Shown piece by piece: positions 28,640 to 38,898 of a stretch of DNA of 64,000 bases. Under the pieces are notes generated by a model that did not search any database, was not told where the DNA came from, and saw only the letters and a program-made list of their open reading frames with translations. Source of the DNA: Pseudomonadota bacterium (lineage in GTDB: Bacteria > Pseudomonadota > Alphaproteobacteria > Rhodobacterales > Rhodobacteraceae); contig CAUJIP010000123.1 in NCBI GenBank assembly GCA_963205235.1, positions 1 through 64,000 of the forward strand. Direction: 5' to 3'. The translations under genes were made by a program, and so were the position numbers. Each line of letters starts with the position of its first letter. The first letter of the stretch is position 1.

Positions 28640-29035
28640 ATGCAGCTTGTCCACCTCGTCGCGATCCTTGCGGTCCTGCAATATATCTTCTTCGGCAAGC
28701 TGACAGGCGAGGCCCGTGCGAAGTCCGGCCTGAAGGCCCCGGCGATGACCGGGGATGAAGGGTTCGAGAGGATGCACCGGGTGCATATGAACACGTTGGA
28801 AACGCTGGTCGCCTTCCTGCCGTCGCTGTTCCTTGCGGCGGCCTATTGGTCCAGCCTTTTGGTCGCGGCGCTTGGCGCGGTCTATCTTGTCGGACGGTTC
28901 GTCTATTGGCGCGCCTATGTCGCCAACCCGTCCCGGCGCTTTGTCGGCTTCATGCTGTCGGTGGGCCCGACAATCCTGCTGGCGGTCATGGCGCTGGTCG
29001 GGAACCTTCTTACCCTTGTCGGCCTTTGGGGCTGA
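28640..29035 (+). CDS. MAPEG family protein
   Basis: MQLVHLVAILAVLQYIFFGKL...RMHRVHMNTLETLVAFLPSLFLAAAYW...VGRFVYWRAYVANPSRRFVGF. Confidence 0.88.
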   Translation: MQLVHLVAILAVLQYIFFGKLTGEARAKSGLKAPAMTGDEGFERMHRVHMNTLETLVAFLPSLFLAAAYWSSLLVAALGAVYLVGRFVYWRAYVANPSRRFVGFMLSVGPTILLAVMALVGNLLTLVGLWG

Positions 29036-29159
29036 TCCCTTCGGCGAACCAACTGGCCCCGGCGCGCTGACATCTGCACAAGCGCTGCACGGATCACGCA
29101 AGCGATCTGCGCAGGGGCGCGCGCAGTCTTTCGGCAGGACAAGCCGAGAGGGGCAGAAC

Positions 29160-30608
29160 ATGGCGGAATGGGTATTGCGCGGGGTGCCGGGGGCACTGGC
29201 GATGGATGCGTGGTGGTTGGGTGACACGACCCCCGCACCACAGGCGGATGGATCACAGGCCAAGCTGGCCCCGGCGCGGGGCGTGCTGACCCTGCTGGCG
29301 CTGGTCGGGATCGGGGATGTCCTGTTCTTCCGTCAGGCCGTTGGGCTGTCACTGGCGATCTTTGCCGGGGCGGTGTTTCTGGCGGTGCTTGCCACCCTGC
29401 CGACCCGGGCGCAGCTTTACCCGTCGCTTCTGATGCTTTTGTCGGTCCTTCCCGTCATCGACTATGTGCAAGCCCTGTCGCTGGCCTTTCTGGCTGTCGG
29501 GCTGACGGCAAGCCTGCTTTGGGCGCGCGGCGGAACGACGGCGCTGATGCAGCGGGGTCTGGCACTTTGGGCGACCCTGCCGTGGCGCGGGATCGGGGAT
29601 GGGTATCGCCAGACCACCACGGTGATGCAAAGCGACGCCCTGCGCGGCCAATGGCGCGCGGCGCGCAGCTGGGCCTTTCCGGCGGGCGGGGCACTGGTTC
29701 TGGTCGGACTCTTGTTGCTGGCCAACCCGCTGTTGGTCCGAATGCTGTCCGATCTTTTCGCCATTCAGGGCGAGGGGATCGTGACCCTTGGCCGCCTGTC
29801 GCTGTGGCTGGGCCTTGCACTGGCCCTTTGGCCCCTGCTTGCCCCGCCGCCACCGGCCTTGGCGATCCCCCTTCCCGCAGTTCCCGCCCGCTTTCGCCCC
29901 GGCGCGCAATCGGTCGCGCGGGGTCTTCTGGTGTTCAACGTGATCCTTGGAGTGCAGACCCTGATGGACGCCGCCTATCTTTGGGGCGGGGCCGTCCTGC
30001 CCGAAGGCATGAGTGCCGCCGAATACGCCCATCGCGGCGCTTATCCCCTGCTGGTGACTGCCCTTCTGGCCGGGGCCTTCGCCCTTGCCGCCCGCCCCTT
30101 CGCGCGTGAGGATCGGCACCTGCGCTGGCTTCTCCTCCTGTGGCTCGCGCAGAACGTGGCCCTTGTCCTGTCGTCGCTCCTGCGGCTGGAACTGTACGTC
30201 GAAGCCTTCGGCCTGACCTATCTGCGCCTGCATTCCGCGATCTGGATGGGGCTGGTCGCCGCAGGCCTTGGCCTGACCGCTTGGCAAGTCTGGCGGGACC
30301 GGTCGAACCTTTGGCTGCTGACCCGAACCGCCGCCATGACACTGGCCACGCTTTACGCCTGCTGTTTCGTGAACTTTGCCGCGATCATCGCGACCGAAAA
30401 CCTGTCGCGAGAGCGGTTCGACGGTACCTATGTCTGTTCGCTTGGCCCGACTGCGGCGGCGGCAATTGTCGCCTCCGGGAACGTCCCGGTCCACTGGGCG
30501 CCCTGCGATCTTGCAGGACCCCATATCGAAGGCTGGCGCGATTGGGGCTTCCGTAATTGGCGCGTCAGCCGTTATCTGGACCAGATGCCGGTCATGGAGA
30601 GGCCATGA
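29160..30608 (+). CDS. DUF4153-like polytopic membrane protein
   Basis: MAEWVLRGVPGALAMDAWWLGD...; many TM helices; APPPPALAIPLPAVPARFRPGAQSVARGLLVFNVILGVQTLMDAAYLWGG; overlaps the response regulator start. Confidence 0.75.
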   Translation: MAEWVLRGVPGALAMDAWWLGDTTPAPQADGSQAKLAPARGVLTLLALVGIGDVLFFRQAVGLSLAIFAGAVFLAVLATLPTRAQLYPSLLMLLSVLPVIDYVQALSLAFLAVGLTASLLWARGGTTALMQRGLALWATLPWRGIGDGYRQTTTVMQSDALRGQWRAARSWAFPAGGALVLVGLLLLANPLLVRMLSDLFAIQGEGIVTLGRLSLWLGLALALWPLLAPPPPALAIPLPAVPARFRPGAQSVARGLLVFNVILGVQTLMDAAYLWGGAVLPEGMSAAEYAHRGAYPLLVTALLAGAFALAARPFAREDRHLRWLLLLWLAQNVALVLSSLLRLELYVEAFGLTYLRLHSAIWMGLVAAGLGLTAWQVWRDRSNLWLLTRTAAMTLATLYACCFVNFAAIIATENLSRERFDGTYVCSLGPTAAAAIVASGNVPVHWAPCDLAGPHIEGWRDWGFRNWRVSRYLDQMPVMERP

Positions 30609-31282
30609 AAATCCTTGTCGTCGATGACGACCCGCAGTTGCGGTCACTGGTGGGGCTTGCGCTGGACCGCGCGGGCTTTGCCGTCGTCACCGCCGCCGAT
30701 GGCCAATCCGCGCTGATGCAGGCCGCACGCGAACTGCCCGATCTGATCGTCCTGGATCAGGGCCTGCCCGAACTTGACGGGCTGGAAGTATGCCGCCGCA
30801 TCCGCGCCAAGTCCGAAGTGCCGATTGTCTTTTTGACCGCGCGGGATGATGAACTTGACCGCGTGCTTGGCCTTGAACTGGGCGCCGACGACTATGTGAC
30901 CAAACCCTTCAGCCCCCGCGAACTGGTCGCCCGGATCAAGGCGATCCTGAAACGGGCACGGGGTGGTGCTGCCTCCCCCGTCCTGCGCCACGGTCAGGTG
31001 ACGGTCGAACCCGCCCGGCATTTCTGCAAGGTCGGCGAAGCCGAGATTCCCTTGACCGGCACCGAACTTGCCATCCTGAAATGCCTGATCCAATCGCCCG
31101 AACGGGTCACGACACGGCCTGCGCTGGTCGATCAGGTCTGGGGCGCGGGCAGCCCGGTTTCTGACCGCACCCTTGACAGCCACCTGCGCAACCTGCGCGC
31201 CAAACTGGCCGAGGCCGGTTGCCCGGATGCCATTGACACGCTGCACGGTGTAGGCCTGCGGATGGGCCCATGCCAGGCATAA
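30605..31282 (+). CDS. OmpR-family response regulator
   Basis: MKILVVDDDPQLRSLVGLALDRAGF...LIVLDQGLPELDGLEVCRRIR...LGADDYVTKPFSPRELVARIKAILKRA; winged helix DNA-binding domain. Confidence 0.95.
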   Translation: MKILVVDDDPQLRSLVGLALDRAGFAVVTAADGQSALMQAARELPDLIVLDQGLPELDGLEVCRRIRAKSEVPIVFLTARDDELDRVLGLELGADDYVTKPFSPRELVARIKAILKRARGGAASPVLRHGQVTVEPARHFCKVGEAEIPLTGTELAILKCLIQSPERVTTRPALVDQVWGAGSPVSDRTLDSHLRNLRAKLAEAGCPDAIDTLHGVGLRMGPCQA

Positions 31283-32244
31283 GGCGCAAATGGCGGCCGA
31301 CGCTTTGGCAGGTCTTGGGTGGCGCGCTTCTTGGCACGCTTGGCCTGTCGTTCCTTGGCCTTGTCACCCTGCGCCTGATCGGACCACTGATCGGCTATCG
31401 CTGGGGCGTCGTGCTGGTGGGCGGCGCGATTCTGCTGGCCACGATGCTCCTTGGGGCTTTGCTGGCACGGCTTCTGCTTCGCCCGATCTCGGCCCTGGCC
31501 GAACGCGCAGGGGACTTGCGGCAGGACCCGATGGCGCGGGCCGAACCCTTGGCGCATTACGGCACCCGCGAATTGCGCGATCTGGGCGAAAGCGTCCTTG
31601 CCATGGCAGGCCGATTGCAAGCGCGTGAGGCGACGATCCGCAGCTTTACCGACCATGTCACACATGAGATGAAGACCCCCCTTTCCGCGATCCGCGCGGC
31701 GGTGGAACTGCTGGAGGATGCGGCCCTGCAGGGCGAGGACAAGGCTCTTGTCGCCAGCATCGCCACGGCTGGGGCACAAATGGAACGCCAGTTGCAGGCC
31801 TTGCGGCAGGCCGCAGCGGCGCGCGAACCGGGGCATCACGGCACCGGGCGGCTGGACGAGGTTCTGTCCGCTCTGCAAGCCGCGCATCCGGGCCTTTCGC
31901 TGGACGTAACGGGGGCAAACCAGCCCCTGCCGCTTGCCGCCGGGGGGCTGACGGTGATCTTGCAGCAGCTTTTGTCCAATGCGGCGGCAGCCGGGGCGAC
32001 AGAGGTGGCGATTGCAGCGGAACCCGGTCGCCTGACGATCCATGACAACGGCAGCGGCATTTCCCCCGGCAACCGTGCCCGTGTGTTCGACCCCTTCTTC
32101 ACCACCCGTCGCGACACCGGCGGCACTGGCATGGGCCTGACCATCACCGCCAACCTTCTGGCGGCGCATGGGGCCGAGATCAGGCTTCTGTCCCCCGACC
32201 AAGGCGCGGGGTTCGAGATCACCTTCGACTCCGACCGTGGCTGA
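31270..32244 (+). CDS. HAMP-containing sensor histidine kinase
   Basis: FTDHVTHEMKTPLSAIRAAVELLEDAA (H-box)...LTIHDNGSGISPGNRARVFDPFFTTRRDTGGTGMGLTI. Confidence 0.95.
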   Translation: MPGIRRKWRPTLWQVLGGALLGTLGLSFLGLVTLRLIGPLIGYRWGVVLVGGAILLATMLLGALLARLLLRPISALAERAGDLRQDPMARAEPLAHYGTRELRDLGESVLAMAGRLQAREATIRSFTDHVTHEMKTPLSAIRAAVELLEDAALQGEDKALVASIATAGAQMERQLQALRQAAAAREPGHHGTGRLDEVLSALQAAHPGLSLDVTGANQPLPLAAGGLTVILQQLLSNAAAAGATEVAIAAEPGRLTIHDNGSGISPGNRARVFDPFFTTRRDTGGTGMGLTITANLLAAHGAEIRLLSPDQGAGFEITFDSDRG

Positions 32245-32253
32245 TCCGGGGGC

Positions 32254-32895
32254 CTACACCGGGAAATGCTGGAGGATCGCGTCGGCAAAAGCCTTTGCCA
32301 ACGGCGCATTCGCTTCGGGGCCGTAATGGATGCCGTCAATCGGCGAAACCTTGACCACCTGCCCCGCGTCCAGAAACGGCACCCCGGACCGGCGGGCCGC
32401 AGCCGCAACCTCTGCCGCCAAGGCCTGCGACTTTGCAGCACCCCCGGCGAACATGTTGGCAAGACAGCCGACCTCGACAATCGGCGGCGGGGCGACCAGC
32501 AAGACCCCCGGCGCCACCCCGCCCGGCCCGGCCCCCGAGGCGCGAATCACCCGGACCAACCGCTCCAGCGACAGTGCGATGTCGCCTGCATTGACGCTGA
32601 AGCGTTCCTTCAGGTCATTGGTCCCCAGCATGATCAGCACCACGTCGATGGGCTGATGACTTTCCAACAGCGACGGCAGCACTGTCAGCCCGTTGCGATG
32701 CGGGCCTTCGATCGGATCGTCATGCACGGTGGTCCGTCCGGGGTGACCTTCGGCGATCACCTCCCAGTCAGGCAAAAGCTTGGCCAGGCGCGTGGCCCAG
32801 CGCTCATCCCGCGGGAAGCGGTCCGATGCCCCAAGGTCCGGCACCGGCATCGTGCCGTGGGTGTTGCTGTCGCCGAACAAAAGCACTGTACGCAT
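32254..32895 (-). CDS. SGNH/GDSL hydrolase (arylesterase-like)
   Basis: MRTVLLFGDSNTHGTMPV...HPGRTTVHDDPIEGPHRNGLTVLPSLLESHQPIDVVLIMLGTNDLKERF...IHYGPEA. Confidence 0.93.
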   Translation of the reverse strand: MRTVLLFGDSNTHGTMPVPDLGASDRFPRDERWATRLAKLLPDWEVIAEGHPGRTTVHDDPIEGPHRNGLTVLPSLLESHQPIDVVLIMLGTNDLKERFSVNAGDIALSLERLVRVIRASGAGPGGVAPGVLLVAPPPIVEVGCLANMFAGGAAKSQALAAEVAAAARRSGVPFLDAGQVVKVSPIDGIHYGPEANAPLAKAFADAILQHFPV

Positions 32896-32958
32896 TGAAC
32901 ATTCCTTGCCTGATTCTGGGGCCATTCCGCCCGCTTCCTTGCACTTTTCCGACAAAGC

Positions 32959-34659
32959 TTAGGGGATGATCTCGAACCGGTCCACGTCGACCATCCCCAT
33001 GTCGGTGATCTTCAGGTGCGGGATCACCGGCAGGGCAAGGAAGGCAAGCTGCAGGAAAGGTTCCTCTAGCACCACCTCCAGCGACCGGGCAGCGGCGCGC
33101 AGGGCGACCAGTTTTTCCCGCACTTCCTCGAACGACAAAAGGCTCATCAGCCCCGCCACCGGCAGCGCCAGTTCGGCCAGCACGCGGCCACCTTCCACCA
33201 CGACAAAGCCGCCCTCGATCTGCCCCAGTCGGTTTGCCGCCAGCGCCATGTCATCGTAATCCGCCCCCACCACCGCGATGTTGTGATGGTCGTGGCAGAC
33301 GGTCGAGCCAATCGCCCCGCGCTTCAGCCCGAAGCCCTTTACAAACCCCGTCGCGCGGTTGCCGTTCACCCCGTGCCGCTCCACCACGGCGATCTTGACC
33401 AGATCCCGCGCCAGATCGGGACGCTTGTCGCCATCTTCCGGCGCGATGTCGAAGTTCAGGTGTTCGGTGATGATCTTCCCCGGCAGGATGCCGATCACCG
33501 GCGTTTCCACCCGGTTGCCGCCGGTGCGGAAATCCCGCGCCGAAACGGGCGGTGCCTTGACCGAATGCCGGGCAACCGGTTCGGTCACCCCCCGCGCGGC
33601 ATAGGCCTCGTCCCCCGCGACCACACCCCCCGCCAGCACCAGCGAGGCATTGCAGCCTTCCAGTGTGTCGATCACCGCGATATCGGCGCGCTTTCCCGGC
33701 GCGATCAGGCCCCGGTCTTTCAGCCCGAAGGCCTCGGCAGCACTCAACGACGCCGCGCGATAGACGGCCAAGGGCGGCGCGCCCAAGGCAATCGCCGTGC
33801 GGATCATGTAATCCAGATGCCCGTGTTCGCCGATGTCCAAGGGGTTCCGGTCATCGGTGCAGAAGGCCAGATAGGGTGCCTGCCGTTCGGTCAGCAGCCC
33901 GACCAGCGCGTGCAGGTCCTTTGACACCGACCCTTCGCGGATCAGGACGCGCATCCCCTTGCGCAGCTTTTCCAGCCCCTCGTCATAGCTGGTCGCCTCA
34001 TGCTCTGTCCGGATGCCCGCGCTGATATAGCCGTTCAGGTCATTCCCGCGCAAAAGCGGCGCGTGGCCGTCGATATGGCGGCCCTGAAACGCCTCAAGCT
34101 TTTCCATGCAGCCGGGGTCTTTGAACAGCACGCCGGGGTAATTCATGAATTCGGCCAGCCCGATCACCTTGGGATGGTCCATCAAGGGCACAAGATCGGC
34201 CGCTGAAAGCCGCGCGCCTGTCGTCTCCATATGGGTCGAGGGCACGCAGGAGGACAGGTTGACCCGCAGGTCCATCACCAGCTGCGCCGCACTGTCCAGA
34301 AAGAACCGGATGCCGGGAATGCCGCAGACATTGGCAATCTCATGCGGGTCGCAGATCGCGGTGGTGACGCCGCGAGGGCCCACACAGCGGTCAAACTCAT
34401 GCGGCGTGACAAGTGAGCTTTCCACATGCAGGTGCGTGTCGATGAACCCCGGCACCAGCACCCGACCCGACACATCGATTTCGCGCTTGCCAGAATAGTG
34501 CCCGAACACCCCCACAATCGTATCGCCACAGATCGCGACATCCGTTTCCACCAGATCGCCGGTGATCAGGTCGAACACCCGCCCGCCCTTCAGCACCAGA
34601 TCGGCGGGCACGATCCCCCGGCCCTGATCAATTCTGTCAGCAAGTGGCGCTTTCGGCAT
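32959..34659 (-). CDS. ade: Adenine deaminase
   Basis: [53 protein letters not shown]...[18 protein letters not shown]. Confidence 0.95.
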   Translation of the reverse strand: MPKAPLADRIDQGRGIVPADLVLKGGRVFDLITGDLVETDVAICGDTIVGVFGHYSGKREIDVSGRVLVPGFIDTHLHVESSLVTPHEFDRCVGPRGVTTAICDPHEIANVCGIPGIRFFLDSAAQLVMDLRVNLSSCVPSTHMETTGARLSAADLVPLMDHPKVIGLAEFMNYPGVLFKDPGCMEKLEAFQGRHIDGHAPLLRGNDLNGYISAGIRTEHEATSYDEGLEKLRKGMRVLIREGSVSKDLHALVGLLTERQAPYLAFCTDDRNPLDIGEHGHLDYMIRTAIALGAPPLAVYRAASLSAAEAFGLKDRGLIAPGKRADIAVIDTLEGCNASLVLAGGVVAGDEAYAARGVTEPVARHSVKAPPVSARDFRTGGNRVETPVIGILPGKIITEHLNFDIAPEDGDKRPDLARDLVKIAVVERHGVNGNRATGFVKGFGLKRGAIGSTVCHDHHNIAVVGADYDDMALAANRLGQIEGGFVVVEGGRVLAELALPVAGLMSLLSFEEVREKLVALRAAARSLEVVLEEPFLQLAFLALPVIPHLKITDMGMVDVDRFEIIP

Positions 34660-34743
34660 GGCATTCTCCCTTTCCATCATGGAAAACCAAAGGGGGGCCG
34701 CCGTCCATAGGCTTCCTCGTGAAACTCCTTTCGGAAAGTCCTG

Positions 34744-35664
34744 ATGCGCCCTCTGCGTGGCATCGCCATGAAGCTGGTCTCGGTCCTTGTGTTCATCGTC
34801 ATGTCGGCGGTGATCAAGGCAACCGATGGCCGCGTGCCGGTGGGCGAGGTGGTGTTCTTCCGGTCGCTTTTTGCAATCCCGGTGATCTTGGGCTGGCTGG
34901 CGTGGCGGGGGGAACTCGCGCAGGGGTTAAAGGCGCAAGATCCGCTGGGCCATGTCTGGCGCGGCTTTGCCGGAACCACGGCGATGGGCCTTGGCTTTGC
35001 GGGCCTGACCTTCCTGCCCCTGCCCGAGGTGACGGCGCTTGGCTATGCAGCACCCCTGCTGACCGTGGTCTTCGCCGCCATGTTTCTGGGCGAAGAGGTC
35101 CGCGCCTTTCGCATCGGCTGCGTCGTGCTTGGCATGGTCGGCGTGATGATCGTGCTGGCCCCGCGCCTGACGCTGGGGGCCGATGCAGCAGGCAGCGCTG
35201 CGGCCTTTGGCGCGCTTTTGGTCCTGTGTGGAGCAGTCTTTTCAGCGCTGGCGCAGGTCTTTGTCCGCAAGCTGGTGATGAGCGAGACAACCTCCTCGAT
35301 CGTCTTCCGCTTTTCCCTGACATCGACCGTCCTTGCGCTGACGACATTGCCCTTCGGCTGGGTCTGGCCCACGCCGGGGGATGCGGCGATGCTGGTCGGG
35401 GCAGGGTTGATGGGCGGGGTCGGGCAGATTTTCCTGACCTCCAGCTACCGCGACGCCGATGCCTCGCTGGTGGCACCGTTCGAATATGCGTCCATGCTGT
35501 TTTCGCTGGCCATCGGCTATCTGGTCTTTGCCGAAGTGCCCAGCCGCGCGATGCTGATCGGGGCGACGCTGATCGTGACGGCGGGGGTTCTGATCATCTG
35601 GCGCGAACGGCGGTTGGGGCTGGAACGCACAAGGCAACGCGGCGCGATGACACCGCAAGGCTAA
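34744..35664 (+). CDS. EamA/DMT-family transporter
   Basis: [49 protein letters not shown]...; ten-TM DMT pattern. Confidence 0.9.
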   Translation: MRPLRGIAMKLVSVLVFIVMSAVIKATDGRVPVGEVVFFRSLFAIPVILGWLAWRGELAQGLKAQDPLGHVWRGFAGTTAMGLGFAGLTFLPLPEVTALGYAAPLLTVVFAAMFLGEEVRAFRIGCVVLGMVGVMIVLAPRLTLGADAAGSAAAFGALLVLCGAVFSALAQVFVRKLVMSETTSSIVFRFSLTSTVLALTTLPFGWVWPTPGDAAMLVGAGLMGGVGQIFLTSSYRDADASLVAPFEYASMLFSLAIGYLVFAEVPSRAMLIGATLIVTAGVLIIWRERRLGLERTRQRGAMTPQG

Positions 35665-35743
35665 GGTAAGTGCTTGACGAAGCGCCGCTGACACCCGACA
35701 TCTTCTCGTAAGCTGTCCAAGATAACGAAGGATCCCCGTCCGC

Positions 35744-38560
35744 ATGTCACTTGTCCTGATTGCGGCCCTTCCCTTTCTTGGCGCCGTCTTGCCCGGACTT
35801 CTGATCCGGCTTGGTCGCACTGCCGCCGCGCTGGCCGCAGGGGCGGTGACGCTGACCGCCCTGATCCTGCTGGCAATCGAAGCCCCTGCGGTTCTGGCGG
35901 GTGGGGTCGTCAAGGCGCAGATCGACTGGTTGCCTGGGCTTGGCCTGAACGCGAACTTCTTTCTGGACGGGCTGTCGCTGTTCTTTGCCGGGTTGATCCT
36001 GGCCATGGGCCTTCTGGTCGTGCTTTACGCCCGGTTCTACCTGTCCGACCGCGATCCCTTGGGGCGGTTCTACGCCTTCCTTCTGATGTTTCAGGGCGCG
36101 ATGCTGGGGATCGTGCTTTCGGACAACATCCTGCTTCTGCTGGTCTTCTGGGAACTGACCTCGCTGACCTCGTTCTTGCTGATCGGTTTCTGGAAAGACC
36201 GGGCCGAAAGCCGTCAGGGTGCGCGGATGGCATTGGCGGTCACCGGGGGCGGCGGGCTTTGCCTGATTGCCGGGATGTTGATCCTTGGCCACGCCGCAGG
36301 TGGCCACGACCTGACCACGATCCTGACCGCCAAGACCGCGATCTGGAGCTCGGGCCTTTACCTGCCTGCGCTGGTCCTGATCCTGATCGGGGCTTTCGCG
36401 AAATCGGCGCAGTTTCCGTTCCACTTCTGGCTGCCGCACGCCATGGCGGCCCCGACGCCGGTGTCGGCCTATCTGCATTCGGCAACCATGGTGAAGGCCG
36501 GGATCTATCTGATGATCCGGCTTTGGCCGGTGATGTCGGGCACGTTCGAATGGTTCGTGCTGCTGGTCGGGACCGGGCTTTTCACCCTGCTTCTGGGGGC
36601 ATGGGTTGCGCTGTGGAAGGATGATCTGAAGGCGATCCTGGCCTATTCGACGATCAGCCATCTGGGCCTGATCACCCTGCTGATCGGCCTTGGCAGCGAA
36701 AGCGCCCTTGTCGCGGCGCTGTTCCATATCCTGTGCCACGCGACCTTCAAGGCGGCGCTGTTCCTGTCGGCGGGGATCATCGACCATGAAACCGGCACCC
36801 GCGACATCACCCGGCTGGGCGGGCTGCGACGGCTGATGCCGATCAGCTTTGGCATCACGGCAATTGCTGGCCTCTCGATGGCGGGCTTTCCCCCGCTGAA
36901 CGGGTTCCTGTCGAAGGAACTGTTCCTCGCCGAAACGACCGAAGTGATCTGGCCCAACCCCTGGATCGTGGCCGTGCTGGCAACTCTTGGCGCGGCCCTG
37001 TCCGTCGGCTACGCGCTGCGGCTTTTGGTCAAGGGCTTCCTTGGCCAGGTGCGCGCCGATTACCCGCACCCACCGCATGATCCATCCCCCGGCCTGTGGG
37101 CGGCCCCAGCCCTGCTGGCCAGTCTGGTCGTCCTGATCGGCCTTTTTCCGAACCTGACAACCCGCTGGCTTTTGCATCCCGCAGCTTCCTCGGCCTCGCG
37201 ACGCGATGTCTTTCCCAACATCGCCCTTTGGCACGGGCTTGACGTGCCCGAGCTTTGGATGTCGCTGGCCGGGATCGGCGGCGGTCTGATGCTTTTGGGC
37301 GCCTATCCCGCCTTGCGCGCCCTGCGCGACCGGATGCCCCGGCTGGACGCCAAGCGGATGTTCGATGCGGTGGTCGATCCCATGGCCGCCGATGCCCGCA
37401 AGGTGACCAAAGCGCTGCACAACGGCAGCTTCACCCGGATGCTGGTGCTGGCGCTTTTGGTCATTCTGGCCGCCACCGGCTTTGCCTGGGTCAGCGGTAC
37501 GCATGACATCGGCACCCGTCCCGGCCTGGCCATGCAGCCCCTCATGGCGACGATCTGTGGCATTCTGGCGCTGGCATCCCTTGCCACCGCAGCCCTGCAC
37601 CGAAACCGGCTTTTGGCCTTGATCCTGACCGGAGTCGTCGGTCTGCTGATTGCCCCGATCTTCGCGATCTTCTCGGCCCCCGACCTTGCCCTGACCCAAG
37701 TCGCGGTCGAGGTGGTGACCGTGCTTCTGATGCTATTGGCGCTGCGCTTCCTGCCAAAGGCGACCCCCGCCGAAACCCAACTGCCGCGCCGCCTGTTCGA
37801 CGTGATCCTTGCCGCAACCGCCGGCCTTGGCATGGCAGCCCTTGCCTATGCGATGCTGACCCGCGCGCCTGCTTTCCCGTCGATCTCTCAGTTCCATCTT
37901 GAGCAGTCAAAACCCGGCGCAGGCGGCACGAATGCCGTGAATACGATCATCGTCGACTTCCGCGGTTTTGATACCTTTGGCGAGATCATCGTGCTGGGCA
38001 TCGCCGCGCTGATCATCTTTGCCCTGTCGCAGACGCTGCTGAAGTCCCCCGAGGTCCACCGCAAGCTGGCCGCCCTGCCGCCCCCCGCCGCTGGCGACCC
38101 GCATCCGATGATGCTGGTCTCGGGCGTGCGCGTCCTGTTGCCGATGGCGCTTTTGTTCGCGGCCTATCTGTTCCTGCGCGGCCACAACCTGCCCGGCGGC
38201 GGCTTTGTCGCGGGACTTGTCGTCGCGGCAGCGCTTTTGCTGCAATACCTTGGGTCGGGTTACGACTTCAGCCAGTCCCGCCAGCGGCGCGACCATCATG
38301 TCGTGATCGCGGCAGGGGTACTTGTCGCGCTTCTGGCCGGGGTCGGGCCATGGGTCATGGGCCTGCCCTTCCTGACCTCGGGCTTCACCTATATCGACCT
38401 CCCACCGCTGGAGAAGTTCGAGCTGGCATCCGCGATGATCTTTGACCTTGGCGTCTTTCTTTGCGTGCTGGGGGCCGTGCTGCTGGCGCTCGACTCGCTG
38501 GCAGGGCTGGCGCGGGTCGACCGGCCCGGCCCCCGGCCGAAGAAAGGCAGGAAACGCTGA
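35744..38560 (+). CDS. mrpA: Na+/H+ antiporter subunit A (fused A/B type)
   Basis: 938 aa, NuoL-like core (FPFHFWLPHAMAAPTPVSAYLHSATMVKAGIYL) with C-terminal MnhB-like region. Confidence 0.95.
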   Translation: MSLVLIAALPFLGAVLPGLLIRLGRTAAALAAGAVTLTALILLAIEAPAVLAGGVVKAQIDWLPGLGLNANFFLDGLSLFFAGLILAMGLLVVLYARFYLSDRDPLGRFYAFLLMFQGAMLGIVLSDNILLLLVFWELTSLTSFLLIGFWKDRAESRQGARMALAVTGGGGLCLIAGMLILGHAAGGHDLTTILTAKTAIWSSGLYLPALVLILIGAFAKSAQFPFHFWLPHAMAAPTPVSAYLHSATMVKAGIYLMIRLWPVMSGTFEWFVLLVGTGLFTLLLGAWVALWKDDLKAILAYSTISHLGLITLLIGLGSESALVAALFHILCHATFKAALFLSAGIIDHETGTRDITRLGGLRRLMPISFGITAIAGLSMAGFPPLNGFLSKELFLAETTEVIWPNPWIVAVLATLGAALSVGYALRLLVKGFLGQVRADYPHPPHDPSPGLWAAPALLASLVVLIGLFPNLTTRWLLHPAASSASRRDVFPNIALWHGLDVPELWMSLAGIGGGLMLLGAYPALRALRDRMPRLDAKRMFDAVVDPMAADARKVTKALHNGSFTRMLVLALLVILAATGFAWVSGTHDIGTRPGLAMQPLMATICGILALASLATAALHRNRLLALILTGVVGLLIAPIFAIFSAPDLALTQVAVEVVTVLLMLLALRFLPKATPAETQLPRRLFDVILAATAGLGMAALAYAMLTRAPAFPSISQFHLEQSKPGAGGTNAVNTIIVDFRGFDTFGEIIVLGIAALIIFALSQTLLKSPEVHRKLAALPPPAAGDPHPMMLVSGVRVLLPMALLFAAYLFLRGHNLPGGGFVAGLVVAAALLLQYLGSGYDFSQSRQRRDHHVVIAAGVLVALLAGVGPWVMGLPFLTSGFTYIDLPPLEKFELASAMIFDLGVFLCVLGAVLLALDSLAGLARVDRPGPRPKKGRKR

Positions 38561-38898
38561 TGGAGCTTCTTGTCGCGCTGACCATTGGCGTTCTGACCGC
38601 TGTCGGCATCTATCTGATGCTGCGCCAACGCAGCTTTCCGGTGATCCTGGGGCTGACGTTCCTAAGTTACGCGGTGAACCTGTTCCTGTTCGCCTCTGGC
38701 CGTCTGGCACTGAACGCCGCCCCGATCATCGGCACGACCGACACGCCGACCGACCCCCTGCCGCAGGCGCTTGTCCTGACTGCCATCGTGATTTCCTTCG
38801 GCATGACCGCCGTCATCCTGATCATGGCCATCGGCGGAAATCTTGCCGCCGGGCATGACCGGATCGACCTTGGCCAAGACCCGAGGGACGACGCATGA
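38560..38898 (+). CDS. mrpC: Na+/H+ antiporter subunit C
   Basis: MELLVALTIGVLTAVGIYLMLRQRSFPVILGLTFLSYAVNLFLFASGR; overlaps mrpA stop. Confidence 0.94.
   Translation: MELLVALTIGVLTAVGIYLMLRQRSFPVILGLTFLSYAVNLFLFASGRLALNAAPIIGTTDTPTDPLPQALVLTAIVISFGMTAVILIMAIGGNLAAGHDRIDLGQDPRDDA

Noticed and set aside
35747-37699. 650-aa minus-strand ORF opposite mrpA
   Set aside because: Gln/Gly/Arg/His-rich antisense frame; mrpA on the plus strand is unambiguous.
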